Positions 31,540 to 50,921 are shown, numbered from the stretch's first letter. The stretch is 64,000 bases of DNA from Acanthochromis polyacanthus (GCF_021347895.1 NC_067136.1:4827838-4891837); one strand, 5' to 3'. Notes: a model not told the origin generated them from the letters alone. Numbers and translations are program-made.

Positions 31540-32215
31540 CCATCACCATCATCATCATCATTACCATCATCATCACCATCATCATTACCATCATCACCAT
31601 CACCATCATCACCATCATCATGATCATTATCACCATCATCACTATCATCATCATAACCATCACCATCATCACCATCTTCACCATCATCACCACAATCATC
31701 ATCACCATCATCATGATCATCATCATCACCACCATCACCATCACCAGCACCATCACCATTATCATCACTATCATCATCATCATCATCACCACCGTCACCA
31801 TCACCATCATCGCCATCACCATCACCACCATCACCACTATCACCACCATCACCACCATCATCACCACCACCATCACCATCACCACTATCACCATCACCAC
31901 CATCACCACCACCATCACCATCATCACCATCACCATCATCATTACCATCATCATCATCATCATCATCATCATCACCATCATCATCATCACTATCACCACT
32001 ATCACCATCACCATCACCATCATCACCATCACCACTATCACCATCACCATCATCATCATCACCATCACCATCATCATCATCATTACCATCATCATCACCA
32101 TCATCATTACCATCATCACCATCACCATCATCACCATCATCATGATCATTATCACCATCATCACTATCATCATCATAACCATCACCATCATCACCATCTT
32201 CACCATCATCACCAC

Positions 32216-32248
<33 letters not shown>

Positions 32249-32483
32249 CATCACCATCTTCACCATCACCAGCACCATCACCATTATCATCATTATCATC
32301 ATCACCATCATCACCACCGTCACCATCACCACCATCACCATCATCGCCATCACCATCACCACCATCATCACCATCACCACTATCACCACCATCACCACCA
32401 TCATCACCACCACCATCACCATCACCACTATCACCATCACCACCATCACCACCACCACCACCACCATCATCACCACCATCACC

Positions 32484-32515
<32 letters not shown>

Positions 32516-32659
32516 CATTACCATCATCATCACCATCATCAAGATCATTATCACCATCATCACTATCATCATCATAACCATCATCATGATCATTATCACC
32601 ATCATCACTATCATCATCATTACCATCACCATCATCACCATCTTCACCATCATCACCAC

Positions 32660-32694
<35 letters not shown>

Positions 32695-33556
32695 CCACCA
32701 TCACCATCACCAGCACCATCACCATTATCATCATTATCATCATCACCATCATCACCACCGTCACCATCACCACCATCACCATCATCGCCATCACCATCAC
32801 CACCATCACCACTATCACCACCATCACCACCACCACCACCACCATCATCACCACCATCACCATCATCACCATCACCATCATCATTACCATCATCATCATC
32901 ATCATCATCACCATCATCATCATCACCATCACTATCACCACTATCACCATCACCACTATCACCATCACCATCATCACCATCACTATCACCACTATCACCA
33001 TCACCATCACCATCATCATCATTATCATCACCATCATCATCATCATTACCATCATCATCACCATCATCATTACCATCATCACCATCACCATCATCACCAT
33101 CATCATGATCATTATCACCATCATCACTATCATCACCATCACCATCATCATCATTATCATCACCATCATCATCATCATTACCATCATCATCACCATCATC
33201 ATTACCATCATCACCATCACCATCATCATGATCATTATCACCATCATCACTATCATCATCATAACCATCACCATCATCACCATCTTCACCATCATCACCA
33301 CAATCATCATCATCATCATCATCATCATCACCACCATCACCATCACCAGCACCATCACCATTATCATCATTATCACCATCACCACCATCACCATCATCGC
33401 CATCACCATCACCACCATCATCACCATCACCACTATCACCACCATCACCACCATCATCACCACCACCATCACCATCACCACTATCACCATCACCACCATC
33501 ACCACCACCACCATCATCACCACCATCACCATCATCACCATCACCATCATCATTAC

Positions 33557-33597
<41 letters not shown>

Positions 33598-34220
33598 CCA
33601 TCATCATCATCACCATCACTATCACCACTATCACCATCACCACTATCACCATCATCACCATCACTATCACCACTATCACCATCACCATCACCACTATCAC
33701 CATCATCACCATCACTATCACCACTATCACCATCACCATCACCACTATCACCATCATCACCATCACTATCACCACTATCACCATCACCATCATCACCATC
33801 ACCATCATCATCAACAACAATCTTGATATTGATCACTGATCAGATATTGATCAGTGATATTGATCACTAACATTTATATTGATCACTAATATTGATATTG
33901 ATCACTGATATTGATTGTCTCTGCAGGTCAGGTTACACTCTCTGTTTGGCTCTCATCTCTCATCTCTAATCTTGGCTCCGCCCACCTCTGATGACATCAG
34001 AGAAGGGTCAGGTGGACACCCCGCCTCCTTGTCTCCCTCCCACGGTGCTGCGAGGGTATTGGCTGACAGGAGTAGGGGGTCGGTCCCTCGGTTCTTCCTC
34101 GATTTCCTGCAGCGGCAGAGCAAGATGAGGAGGCGGAGCCGCAAGTCGATGGTGGGGGGGCGGGGCTGCTTTGGGATGAAGATGGACCGGATTGGCTCCA
34201 TCAGCGGGCTGGGCTGCTAG
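27739..34220 (+). CDS. nppc-like: Prepro-C-type natriuretic peptide (CNP)
   Basis: Hormone precursor, secreted; CNP activates the guanylyl cyclase receptor NPR-B. Coding exon A runs from the ATG at 27745 (aacATGg context) to 27846 (34 codons): MAASLSSSSFLP then an LLLLFLTVTV hydrophobic core, a signal peptide probably cut near VET|RPLP. Exon B, 33927-34220, gives 97 residues. Total is 131 residues, against 126 in human CNP. The basic stretch RRRSRK is a furin-type cleavage region before the ring CFGMKMDRIGSISGLGC, 17 residues from Cys to Cys. The protein ends on the second Cys, the hallmark of CNP as opposed to ANP or BNP. Met replaces the usual Leu at two ring positions. An upstream in-frame ATG at 27709 lies before the acceptor, so 27745 is preferred. 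Which fish CNP paralogue (1 to 4) this is was not resolved. Confidence 0.92.
27853..33815 (+). repeat. CAT/CAC trinucleotide intron of the CNP gene (about 6 kb)
   Basis: Practically the whole 6.08-kb intron (27847-33926) is ATC/ACC triplets, with rare GTC, GCC, AGC, TTA and TGATCA variants. The sense strand is almost free of G. Variant blocks recur: the ccaccgtcacc marker appears near 28212, 28786, 29546, 30106, 30717, 31288, 31794, 32325 and 32758, showing larger duplicated blocks of roughly 430-760 bp. Enormous frames (1987-residue Asp/Gly and 1722-residue Met/Val on -, Ile/Thr on +) follow from the triplet lacking stops in two minus-strand phases; none is a credible protein. Confidence 0.98.
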
Positions 34221-34475
34221 AGGCGTTACCACGACAACCACCTTCACAGCCCTCTGTTCAGACACATGGTGACTTCACTGTCTAGTCCTTCTGACTTTGT
34301 GATGGCAGTGCAGGAGAGTTGATGCTGCATGACCTCTGACCTCCACCTGGCAGAGACTCCATGTTGGAACTCACCTGTAGTGAGGTAGACTCAGGTAGAC
34401 TCTCTACCTCTGACCTCTGACCCCTGGCTACAGCACAGCCAGCAGCGTGCATGTGTGTGTGTGTGACGTCCATGT

Positions 34476-34481
34476 ATTAAA
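34476..34481 (+). terminator. Candidate CNP polyadenylation signal
   Basis: ATTAAA (in catgtattaaacatg), 256 nt past the CNP stop codon. A later AATAAA lies near 34616. Confidence 0.5.
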
Positions 34482-34489
34482 CATGCAGA

Positions 34490-35235
34490 TGTCTGTGTAT
34501 TTAATGTGCTTAATTTGTGTGTTTAGTGTGTTTATTGTGTGTTGACATGTGGACCACCTTCTGGCTGCAGTAAACTAAAGAGAACCTTCTCTCGGCTGCT
34601 GTTGTTTATTCAGTTAATAAATGATCACACAAATGTTTAGTATTAATAATTAATATGCATTAAAGCTCATGAACTGGTCTTTGAAGTATCTGACCTCAGT
34701 GGAACATTCATTCATGTTTACTATTCCAAGTGGTCTTCTAAGTTAGGGGATGGGAACGTTAAAAATCCCTAAGTTAAATACCAGATTTCTTAAAATGAGT
34801 TTATTGTTCTGTTGTTTTATTGCTCTATTGCTGTTGCTTGTCCAGACAACCTAATACCGGTGACCAGTCACCTGCTGGGTTTATGTGAAGAACACACCTA
34901 TATAAGCTAGGAGAAACAGCGGCTCTGCAGAGGGATTCAGTCTGGCCTTGAATCCTCTCACAGGAAAGCCATGGTGTCTGTGATGCTGTCTTTGTTCTAC
35001 TAAACCTTTTATATATAAACAAGACAGTGTCGGCAGAGAATTTCTTCATCATCTTCACATCATCACTGCCTAAGAAGATACAACACAGGTTCCTCTGGTC
35101 ATTAAGTCTTTAAATAACTTTATTTCTTTGATATTTTAAGGTGCATCTAATATTAAATCTGTATTAGATGTTCATGGACTTCTAGATGGGTCAGTTTTTT
35201 ATTTGAGACGACCATAAACTAGAGTCCCTATATTA
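34490..35235. other. Intergenic stretch, no gene seen
   Basis: AT-rich unique-looking DNA between the CNP 3' end and the left end of the P-type transposon. A 77-residue minus frame at 34825-35058 has no recognisable domain. Confidence 0.6.
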
Positions 35236-35670
35236 CCAGAGTAGCGACATGACGTGTCCAAAGAATTTTGGTCACGTGATCTATGGGCGCCATTTTGTTT
35301 CCTATTCATGAACGCCGGGTTTTCCTGTTAACGTTGTTTACACTGCAGAGAGTAATTCTAGGTCTTTTTTGGCTTCATAAATACCTGAAAAATGACGGGC
35401 TTTTGTGCCTTTGGGTGCACAAATCGATCGTAGAAGGGATTCCACATGTTTAGATTTCCCAGGAGTAGTGAAAGAATGAAACTGGGAAAATAAAGTCCGG
35501 AGAGTGGGATGGAAACCGACTTCATCATGGTTTGTGTGCCAGGTTAGTCCCATGTATGTACTTTCATGTTATGATGTATGGGTGAATGACAGATAGAAAA
35601 GTTTGATGTGACTTTAGGCAGTTGTGGTTATTTTGACTTTGACCATTTTCATGCATGGAGATGCATGAAA

Positions 35671-35721
35671 TACGGGCCGCTGAAGTTTAACGGGTTACCC
35701 CGTTAAACTTCAGCGGCCGTA
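35671..35721. repeat. Short hairpin inside the P-type element
   Basis: tacgggccgctgaagtttaa followed by cggg is mirrored after a 3-4-nt loop by ccgttaaacttcagcggccgta, with a one-base bulge. Arms are about 23 bp. It lies in the intron between the THAP exons. Confidence 0.8.
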
Positions 35722-38700
35722 TGTGCAAAAGTATTTTACTAAATTGAGCGAAGCTGCAAACTCGATGATAGAAACATTATACACCCATGGAAAGCTTAGA
35801 TTCTCATGAATCCGCCGGTATAAACCACTTTCAGATGTGATTACCACAGCGGGTAATATAAACACATTTGTCCAACAAACAGCAAATAACGTAAACAGCA
35901 CAACTCACCTTTGAAGGCTATCAGTAAGCAATCAGTAAGCAATCCACAAATAGCTAGTTTTCGTGAATGTGCACCTCGCGCTGTGCGTCCCACATACGCT
36001 CCAGCATGGATATTAGCGATCTTCAGTAGAAATTTCAGGCGGAATCGGAGCTTCCAGGTTTACATCTCCTGTTTTCCTGTCCCCATTGAAAATATACCTC
36101 CAAAACCCCACCCAAATTTTAAAAAAAAACTACAATTTGCTGACCCTACTCCTGATTTGGTTGATTCTTTAATGTAAAGTTTAAAACCTCAATGCTAATT
36201 GCTATGCTAAATAAAATTATAAAACAGGTCTTTTGGTTGCTAGTGAAACCTTTTTGGGTGACTCGATCAAAATGTGTGGTCTAATTGAAAAACTGAAACG
36301 AGAGAGACAGGCAGCTTCACCTTGAATCCGGTAGAGTTAACTATTTGTTTTAAAGAATGAAATAAATGATGAGTAAAAGTTAAAATGTATAGACCTAAAG
36401 TAATTAAGCCTGGGCTTTAATGATGACATTGCATGCCAACACCTGGTTTTGATAGCTATGCAAATGAAACAGTCTAGTAATATTTTAAATTAATGATGTA
36501 TTAATATGTTTTTATTGTTCATCCATCTACTGAAGAGCCAATTTTAGGGTGGTGGATATTTGAGAACTTCTAACATTCATTCATTTCTATTCCATTTTGT
36601 TTGATTTTAAATGCAGGCACATTTTGACATTCATCAGTTTGAGAATGAGCGATAAGACGGGAAGAAGAAGCTGAAGACGACTGCAGTGCCTGCTATTTTC
36701 TGCTACGCTAAGCCTCCCAAGGTGTGGAAGTCTCCGAAGAAGCAGGTGTCAACTTGCACTAGACCTACTTGTAGAACTGGACACAAGGCTCATTGGCCAG
36801 ACCACGGCTACTCTGCCCCTCCACCTGAGGACAGCTCAGCCGGTTCTTGTAAGGATGCCTTTAGTTATCAGTTAGATTTAATAGGACACCAGTTAACAAA
36901 TGTATATACTTTGGGTTATCATGCTGATGAGGAAAATTTGAATATGTTTACCTGATTTCTTTGGGATGCACATAAAAATGTAGGTTTTTATTTTTATTGA
37001 TGAAATTACCTTGCCTGATTAATTTTGATGCTGTTTCTTGCGTGTATGCACATTCTCAAAAGTATTTTTCCTAGAATCTGATTAAATGAATTTAGTATGG
37101 TTAGTGAAAATATACTGTGTTATTTCTGTTTTTATTTTTCACTTTATTTTTTTTGGGGGGGGTTAGTGGTTTTTGTTGTTGTTAATAACAGTCTCTTATT
37201 TAACAGTCATGTATGCTTCAATTTAGAAATACTGACTTGTTTTGAAGTAGAAAAACAAAGATGCTCATCATTCAATAACAAATATTAGTGATCCTCTTCC
37301 AGTAAGTAGTGATAATAGTCTGTTAATTATAGGATACCATTAATAGTAGATTCCTTTGATTATTGTTATGCAGTGCCTTTATTGCCATTGAAATCAAAAG
37401 ATAAAGGAGCATCAATATTTATTATTTCCTTTTCTTGCTTTTTGTCTCTTTCACTTATGTAGCTGAAGACACTGCTAGTGAACAACAGACTGTGTAAGAT
37501 ATTCAGAGGAATGTAAAGGCTGAAGAAAGGTAGACAAAGATGAAAGTCAGAGTGAAACAACTGAAAGCAGATATACGCTGGATGCGAAAAACTCGTAAAA
37601 AGGTTATAAAGGCCAAAGCGAAGCAAGAGTCACGGCTCTCCTGGTTGTTTGGAAGCGATCAGATAGGTGCCCTTTCTCCAGGTGGAATGAGAGGAGTGGA
37701 ATGGTCCTCAAGTACTGTCAAAAAGGCATTGCAGCTAAGGTTTGCATGTGGTACATCTGACAACAAGTTTCTTCTCAAGCAGCATCACCCACTTCCATCA
37801 GAAAGAACCCTCCAAAGGAGAATGGAAAAAGTGTCATTCCAACCAGGTGTCCTAGGACAGGTGTTTGACTTCTTGAAACTAAAGGTGGAAGGCATGTGCC
37901 CGGAAGAGAGACTTTGCTGTCTTACGCTGGATGAGGTGTCCCCCACTCCAAGTGTTGAGTATGATGCTGGTAGTGGTAATCTAATGGGAAGTGTAACATT
38001 GCCCCAGCATGATGGAACTGCTACTCATGCCCTGGTGTTCATGCTTGGAGGGATTACAACATGATGGAAGCAGACAGTGTGTTATCACTACACGAGTAAC
38101 GCCACAGACGGGGCAGTGTTCAAGGACATAATCCTAGGTATCATACAGCGATCGTCTGACATCGGTCTTCACGTAGAAGCAGTTGCGAGTGACATGAGGA
38201 GTGCCAACCGAGCAATGTGGAAGAGCTTTGGCATCCTATGTGGAAAGCACTGCCGGACTGAAGCAAAACTTCCACATCCACAGGACCCAGCAAAGTGGCT
38301 GCACTTCCTGGCAGATGTGCCACATCTATTCAAGAACATCAGGGCAGCACTTGTGAATGGTCAACAGTTCACTTTTCGGCAGAGACAGTCGCGAAATTTG
38401 GCCTCAAGTCTGATGTCACATGTGTACAGCCGCTGAAGGATCTTGCAAAATTTCAGGAAGATTTGGATCTCAAACTGGTACCAAAGCTCAACATGGATGC
38501 TCTCACACCAACCCATTTTGAGAAGATGAAAGTATCAAATGCGATAAGGGTGCTGAGTCATGATGTAAGCTGTGCGTTGACGTACCTTGTGAAGAAAGAG
38601 GGGCGAGATGAAGCATACTTAACTACAGCTTGGTTTATCCAATTGTTGGATCACTGGTTCAACCTAATGTCAAGCAGAAGTCCTGTGATGGGTCTGAGCC

Positions 38701-39354
38701 AGCATCATCCAGGAAAGTATGAGGAGGCCACTACCTTTCTCCATAATGTCATAGAGGTATTCAAGGGAGTGAAGATTGGAGTACGAGGCAATTGGAAACC
38801 TATACAAACGGGGGTCATTCTATCTACATCAGTTCTCAGCATCGCAGATGAGTTGCTAAGTGCAGGACACGCATTCCTGTTGACATCGCTGCTGACCCAA
38901 GACTGCCTGGAGAACCTCTTCTCTTCTGTTCGTCTCAGGAAGCCTGTGCCAACCCCACTTGAGTTCAAGTATGCATTGAAGCTCATAAGCAATGCACAAT
39001 TTCTGACTCTTCCACGATCCGGTAGCTCCCAGCAAGATGATGGGGAGTTCCTGGCAGAGTTTCTGGAACAGCAAGCGGAAGTGCCTGCTGAGCCACCGAT
39101 TGTCATCCATCTCTCAGATCAGCAATCATCTTCAAGACAGGATCTACCACAAGCTGAAAGAGAAAGCCTGTACAATCTGGCTGGATATTGTTTTCACAGC
39201 ATCAAACATAGTGAAAAAACTTGCATGTGTATGAATGCTGTGACAAGAGGACCAGATGAAGTTCACCAAGCATCAGAACTCAGCCGGCTGAAAGAATATT
39301 AGACAGGTTGTCTCATGCACATCTCAGCTAAAGCTTACCACATGCTCCTAAATG

Positions 39355-40598
39355 CAGTGGTGGCTGGTGAATTTTTTCTCTTGGGGGGGGGGCGCACTTA
39401 ATTTACCAAACCAAACAGCAGTCGGCAACATCGGAATGCAAGAATTGATGTAAATTATGTTCACAGCCATTTGATGAGCTATGAGGGTACACTAAGCACT
39501 ACTGCTGAGTCAAACAGACAATTAAATGCACGTAAATGTTAGCAGCTGGTGAATCTGAATTTATCTCCCCAGTGTTTGATATGATTTGCTCCAGATAAGC
39601 TGTAATTGGTACACAAACCCTTAAAATCTCCTTTTCTATAATTAAACAAACTAAGAATGTATGAATATGCAAATCTATTTTTTACTTCATAAGTAAAAAA
39701 AAGAAACAATTCATTTTTTCAGCTTCAAAGAGTGCCAAATAAACAAAAACAAATCCATACCTGTGAAACCAACAAACATTGGACATTTTGTTAAAAACCC
39801 CTAACTATAAGGCTTAAAGCAGACAGTGCTTCTGTGAGAGAAAACAGCAAATCTGCAGATTTAAGATCAAAGCAATAAAAAAATAGTGAAACCATGAGGC
39901 ATTATACTCTGTATAACTGTGCATGTGACAAATAAAACCTTCTTATCTTATCTTAGGCTTTGAGCCCAAAGTGCTTCTGTCAACTAACATGAAATATTTA
40001 TAATGAAAATAAAGAAAAACAGTAATTCCTCAGATTTCAGAACAGATGAAAATCAACAGGCTTTCAGTCTAAAGTGCCACTTGTGTCAACTAACATTTCT
40101 ATTTACATTATTAAATGACAAATAAGTAAATCGTCACATTTTAGAGATTAAAGCCAGCACCTCTACATCTGTGTTCTCTGCTCGCTCTCTGCTGCCACCC
40201 CATGGCCGGTGGTGTGTAAAGCGATCAGAAGGAGACAGGCTGTCTCCTTCTGATCGCTCTGATCGCTCAGCAGGGCGCTGTCATCCTGCGCCCCGCGGTC
40301 TGCTATCTCTGGTATTGAAGAGGAATGAACTGTGCATGTCAAAGTTATAACAGGAGTCAATGGGGAAAGATGAGTGCGCCCAGGCCGGATATGACGTTTC
40401 TAATCTGACTTTTTATTACAAATTATACATCTTAGTAACTCTCTACAGGCTCTATTATCCATTTTGCTTGTTATAAACATAGGATATACATGTAAATGTA
40501 ATTTTAAAAACGTTTTATTAAAGGAAGGGCTGTGACTCTACATGATGTGAGACAGAGGGGGCAGCGCCCTAGCGCCATCTATTGACCAGCCGCTCCTG
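39355..40598. mobile_element. Non-autonomous DNA element nested in the P transposase gene
   Basis: Bounded by a perfect 8-bp target duplication, cctaaatg (39347-39354 and 40599-40606), with inverted ends cagtggtggctggtgaa / ttgaccagccgctcctg. The 8-bp duplication fits hAT-type transposition. The 1244-bp interior has no credible transposase. It contains a ggggggggg run near 39385, a ccttcttatcttatctt stretch near 39941, and a small inverted repeat (gcgatcagaaggagacaggc / gctgtctccttctgatcgct near 40220-40260). Confidence 0.8.
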
Positions 40599-40616
40599 CC
40601 TAAATGTTGAGTTAAT

Positions 40617-41362
40617 GGCTGTGTCCGAAATCGCATACTAACGTACTACTCATACTAAATGTGACGTCAAAATAAGTATGTAGTGCGTTCACATTAGATA
40701 GTATGAATAGATTGAGTACGCGAGAAATACCCGGATGTATACTATATCCGGAAATTTTTAAGTATGCGCGGTGACCACACGAGTCATACTCAACCGCCCC
40801 ATAATGCTTTGCGAGCTATCCACCAACATGGAAGCCTCCGCGGGATATGTGGCCGGACCGGGGCGATTTTTATTTTATTTTATGTGGTTAAGTAGTCATC
40901 CTAATCACCCCACAGATTTGAGAAATAGGCGTTTTCTGACCAACGTTTTAAATTTGTCAGACGCCTCACAACGTGCTACTGAATGCTAGCAGCTAGTTGC
41001 AGCAGCTCGCTTTGCATACAGAACAAGTAGCAGCTACCTCCAGTAGCCTGCAGCTACAATTGAAACGATTCGCATAATCTGGCTAATAACTGCATGAGGA
41101 GTGCCGGCTTGAAATTACCACATTAATTATGCGACTGTTCGTTTGCTTAAAATCGACCTGAAGCCGGCATTCAGCCGAGATATTTGATAGCCGTACTTCT
41201 GGTTTTTGTCGTCGGAGGTTTGAAATGCATTATGGGAAACGGAGCAGTATACTACAGTGTGAACGGTCGGCATTCTAATCATACTTATAGTACGTAGTAT
41301 ACAGTATATACTCATTGAGTATGTAGTATGTAGTACGTTAGTATGCCATTTCGGACACAGCC
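40617..41362. mobile_element. Second nested non-autonomous element (ggctgtgtccgaaat ends)
   Basis: 746 bp with inverted repeats of at least 33 bp: ggctgtgtccgaaatcgcat... at 40617 and the inverse ...atgccatttcggacacagcc ending at 41362, one mismatch. A 3-bp AAT flanks both sides (40614-40616 and 41363-41365). Removing this element and the previous one, each with one target copy, lets the P transposase reading frame run on. That supports both boundaries. A 72-residue frame inside (40771-40989) has no recognised domain. Confidence 0.8.
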
Positions 41363-41629
41363 AATGTTTCGCCGTGCACAGAGCACATTGACAGAAAACA
41401 CAAATGTCAAGATGCGATTAATGGCGGAAGCAGAGTTCTGCAACAGAAATGTCGACCTGCCTACCTGTCATGATATCAAATCAAAACTGGTGAGCAAGTT
41501 TATCAATGCCCGCTTGCACTTTCACTGCAAGAAGAAGAATGCAGAACTGAAGGCGGAGTTAGCAAAAACCAAAAAAGGTGGAGAATTAGCGAGCAAATTC
41601 TCCCATGAGAAAGTTTGCTAAACATGTCA

Positions 41630-43400
41630 AGTGAGCAATCTTTGTGCCCGACATGTACTTTACATGTCGTCACTGATTTCACAAACCAGCCTAAACCTCG
41701 ATTGAATGTGGAGACACACTTTGGAGAAAATCACGTCTAAAGTTTGGGGCTTTCGTCACCGTTCATAACTTCTATTTAACCCATTCAGGACCAGGATGTT
41801 TGAAAGCCTCATTTAATTTCCTTTTTGTTCTTCAATTTGGCAACATTAATATTTGTATTTCATTGCTACGTTCTTTCTTTTAGACTTTCTGTTTGAAGTA
41901 TGAATAGGAATTGACAGAAAATGTCTTTTCAAGTAACGATTGTGTCAATTTGCATGCAAAAACAGTGATTTTAAGGAAGCATTCGCATTACCAATTTAGA
42001 GATTTTAGTGATTATTTTCATTTAAAAAATTGTAATCATAGAATGAATGGAAGTGATGTACTCAAACTGGACTCAGCATGTGCAGGATATTTCTGTCTTT
42101 CTTCTGATGTGTTCTACAAGATTTTTAGGGTTCTGAATCAAGTTATTGGGCCAAACCACAAAATGTGGTCATTGGGCTTGAATGGGTCAACTAAGAAACC
42201 ACACTATTGTTTGATATCAAATATAAAGCGTAACTTCTATAGATTCATAATATGTATAAATTTGTACACAATTTCAAATCATCATTGTAATAACCGCAAT
42301 AAAGAGAACTGCAGCATTTCAGGAACTGGCCATTTCTACCCAATAGACATTTACACAGGTTTAGGGCACTTCGTAAATTCACAATTTACATGCACGCAAT
42401 TTACAGACAATTTAGGACACTTCATGTGCAACAACAGGTCCATTGGGGACGCTTCATGCAAGTGTGAGATGTGTGCAGCACTTTTCAGGGGCTTCAGGAC
42501 ACTTCGTAAAATCACTGAAGGCATGATTTCGGGAGAATTTGAATCATTTATAATTCTTTTAAAAAAAGGAATTATGGTCTAAAATGTAGGGATTCGATAG
42601 AGTTCAGGGCGGTGTTTCAAAATATACTGAAATTTGAATTTTGAAATTTTGACAGAAAATTGAGGTTTAGGGCAGTTCATAAAATCATTGATGATGTAAT
42701 GACCAAGTGTATGTTCCTATATGAGAATTTTAGGAAATGAATCATTTGTTATAAAAGTGACTGTTGTAACTTTCAGTAGCCCATTTTCACTGTTTCTCAC
42801 CAAAAGAGTTGGTCTACAGTGAAGCTTTGTTTATCAGCACTGATGTTTACATGCAGCACCACAAAACTTACAAGGCTGAATAATAATTTATAAAAGCTGA
42901 CATCCCTGGTTGTTGATTACATTTTTTGTTCTTGCATGTTTATTTGTCATTCTTTTACAGATAAAAGAGAGAACCTATATAAGATGAGATGATGAATAAA
43001 AGAGATGAGAATGATATGAACACTGGATGAGAGAGATGAAGAGAGATAGTTAAAGAGAGAGAAGGTAAAAAGAAAGAATAATGAAGGAGATGGGGGCACC
43101 AAAAGAATATAGCAGAATGCTGAAGCAAATTGTTTCGCATTGCTCAAATAAGTCTACATAAGTGTCCCTTCCCCCTTTCCGTTTCTCCTGTCTTCATACA
43201 CAAATCTGTCCTCTAAATTGTAAAAAAAAAAAATCATTATTATTGATAAGCAATCATTCTTTTTTACTTTTGAACGATGACTAGAAAGCTTAGAATGTAA
43301 AAATCCAAATAAAACACATAGCGCACTAAGCGAGTACACACACAGTCACGGGTGCATTAGTGCGTGGCACAATGAATGGAAACAAAATGGCGTCAAATCC
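41630..43400. other. 3' non-coding part of the P-type element
   Basis: Contains a 223-residue open frame (41911-42582) with no recognisable domain. Its DNA carries a degenerate repeat (tttagggcacttcgtaaa, tttaggacacttcatg, tcaggacacttcgtaaaatc, ttagggcagttcataaaatc), so it is more likely non-coding repeat than gene. A purine-rich gagaga stretch lies at 42960-43090. Confidence 0.5.
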
Positions 43401-43599
43401 CGAGTTGTCGCTACTCTGGTTGTCGCCCCCTGAGGGCAGCAGCAGGAACATAAAAGACTAAAAATCTACCCAATAAGCTGTAATCAGTGTTTTATATGCG
43501 AGCCGATTAAAGACCGGCTGTAATACAGTCAGATGAACACATTCAAGTCGTGTTTTTACCGTCTTTATGTTCAGGACATGTTAAACCAGACTAAATTCT

Positions 43600-43847
43600 C
43601 GGGTTTCTGAGCGGACTCTCCCCTGTCACGTGACTAGGCCAGCAGCCTCAGCTCGCGGGGAGCTAGCCGTTAGCATCCACTCGGACCGACAACACGGAAA
43701 CGAGCCCGGCTTGGACTCTCCTGCTGCGGGACGTTTTCTGTGGTTCCAGCGCGCCTCTACCCGCCTCTTTCCGCGGCTAACGGTTCCTCCCGGTTCTTCC
43801 CGGCTCCTCCGTCCTCCTGGTTCCGGACAGGCGGTTAAACCCGAAAC
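43600..43847 (+). promoter_or_regulatory. CpG-rich promoter and 5' leader of the SERP-like gene
   Basis: GC- and CpG-rich DNA starts abruptly after the P-type element. It contains the palindromic E-box gtcacgtgac at 43625-43634, a USF/TFE-type site. No TATA box is seen. The leader up to the ATG at 43848 is cytosine-rich (ttcctcccggttcttcccgg). Confidence 0.5.
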
Positions 43848-50797
<6,950 letters not shown>

Positions 50798-50867
50798 TGA
50801 CCTCTGACCTCGGAGCTGAACCTGTCGCATGGAGGGGGCGGGGCACGTCACCTTCATGGCCCCGTCA

Positions 50868-50868
<1 letters not shown>

Positions 50869-50919
<51 letters not shown>
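50869..50919. repeat. (CA)n microsatellite
   Basis: CA tract of about 51 bp, 70 bp beyond the SERP-like stop codon, probably within the 3' untranslated region. Confidence 0.97.

Positions 50920-50921
<2 letters not shown>

Larger units (their letters stand above)
35392..41621 (+). pseudogene. P-element / THAP9-like transposase pseudogene
   Basis: Pieces in order: THAP exon 35392-35542 (MTGFCAFGCTNRS, stop TAG at 35431, then KGFHMFRFPRSSE; donor cag|gttagt); second THAP exon about 36617-36848 (HFDIHQFENER, stop TAA, then LKTTAVPAIF, the usual THAP end); main body from 37540 with a coiled-coil-like basic stretch, SERTLQRRM and LCCLTLDEV (RNase-H-like catalytic core). A TGA at 38062, in the sequence ITT-stop-WKQTV, probably derives from CGA. 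A frameshift lies near 38370-38390, then QEDLDLKLVPKLNMD and TSLLTQDCLENLFSSVR (C-terminal P/THAP9 block), and a TAG at 39300. The frame runs on through two nested insertions to 41366-41621 (CHDIKSKLVSKFINARL). THAP9-type proteins bind and cut P-element ends. At least four nonsense or frameshift lesions make it dead. Confidence 0.8.
35236..43419 (+). mobile_element. P-type (THAP9-like) DNA transposon, 8.2 kb, with nested insertions
   Basis: 14-bp terminal inverted repeats: ccagagtagcgaca at 35236-35249 and tgtcgctactctgg at 43406-43419. A second inverted match lies just inside (gcgccattttgtttcc at about 35287; ggaaacaaaatggcg at 43379-43393). The interior holds a THAP-domain and P-transposase gene in the + direction, split by two younger insertions (39355-40598 and 40617-41362). 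No clear 8-bp target duplication is visible at the outer ends. The right end lies about 430 bp upstream of the SERP-like start codon. The coding region is broken, so the copy is non-autonomous today. Confidence 0.8.

Noticed and set aside
27873..33836. Open frames of 1987, 1722, 1595 and 444 codons in the CAT/CAC region
   Set aside because: They are triplet-repeat translations (Asp/Gly, Met/Val, Ile/Thr) with no start context, domain or codon pattern beyond the repeat. They lie within an intron bounded by good splice sites of the CNP gene.
41911..42582. 223-residue frame as a possible gene
   Set aside because: No recognisable domain. The DNA contains repeated gcacttcgtaaaatca-type motifs and lies in the 3' part of a dead transposon.
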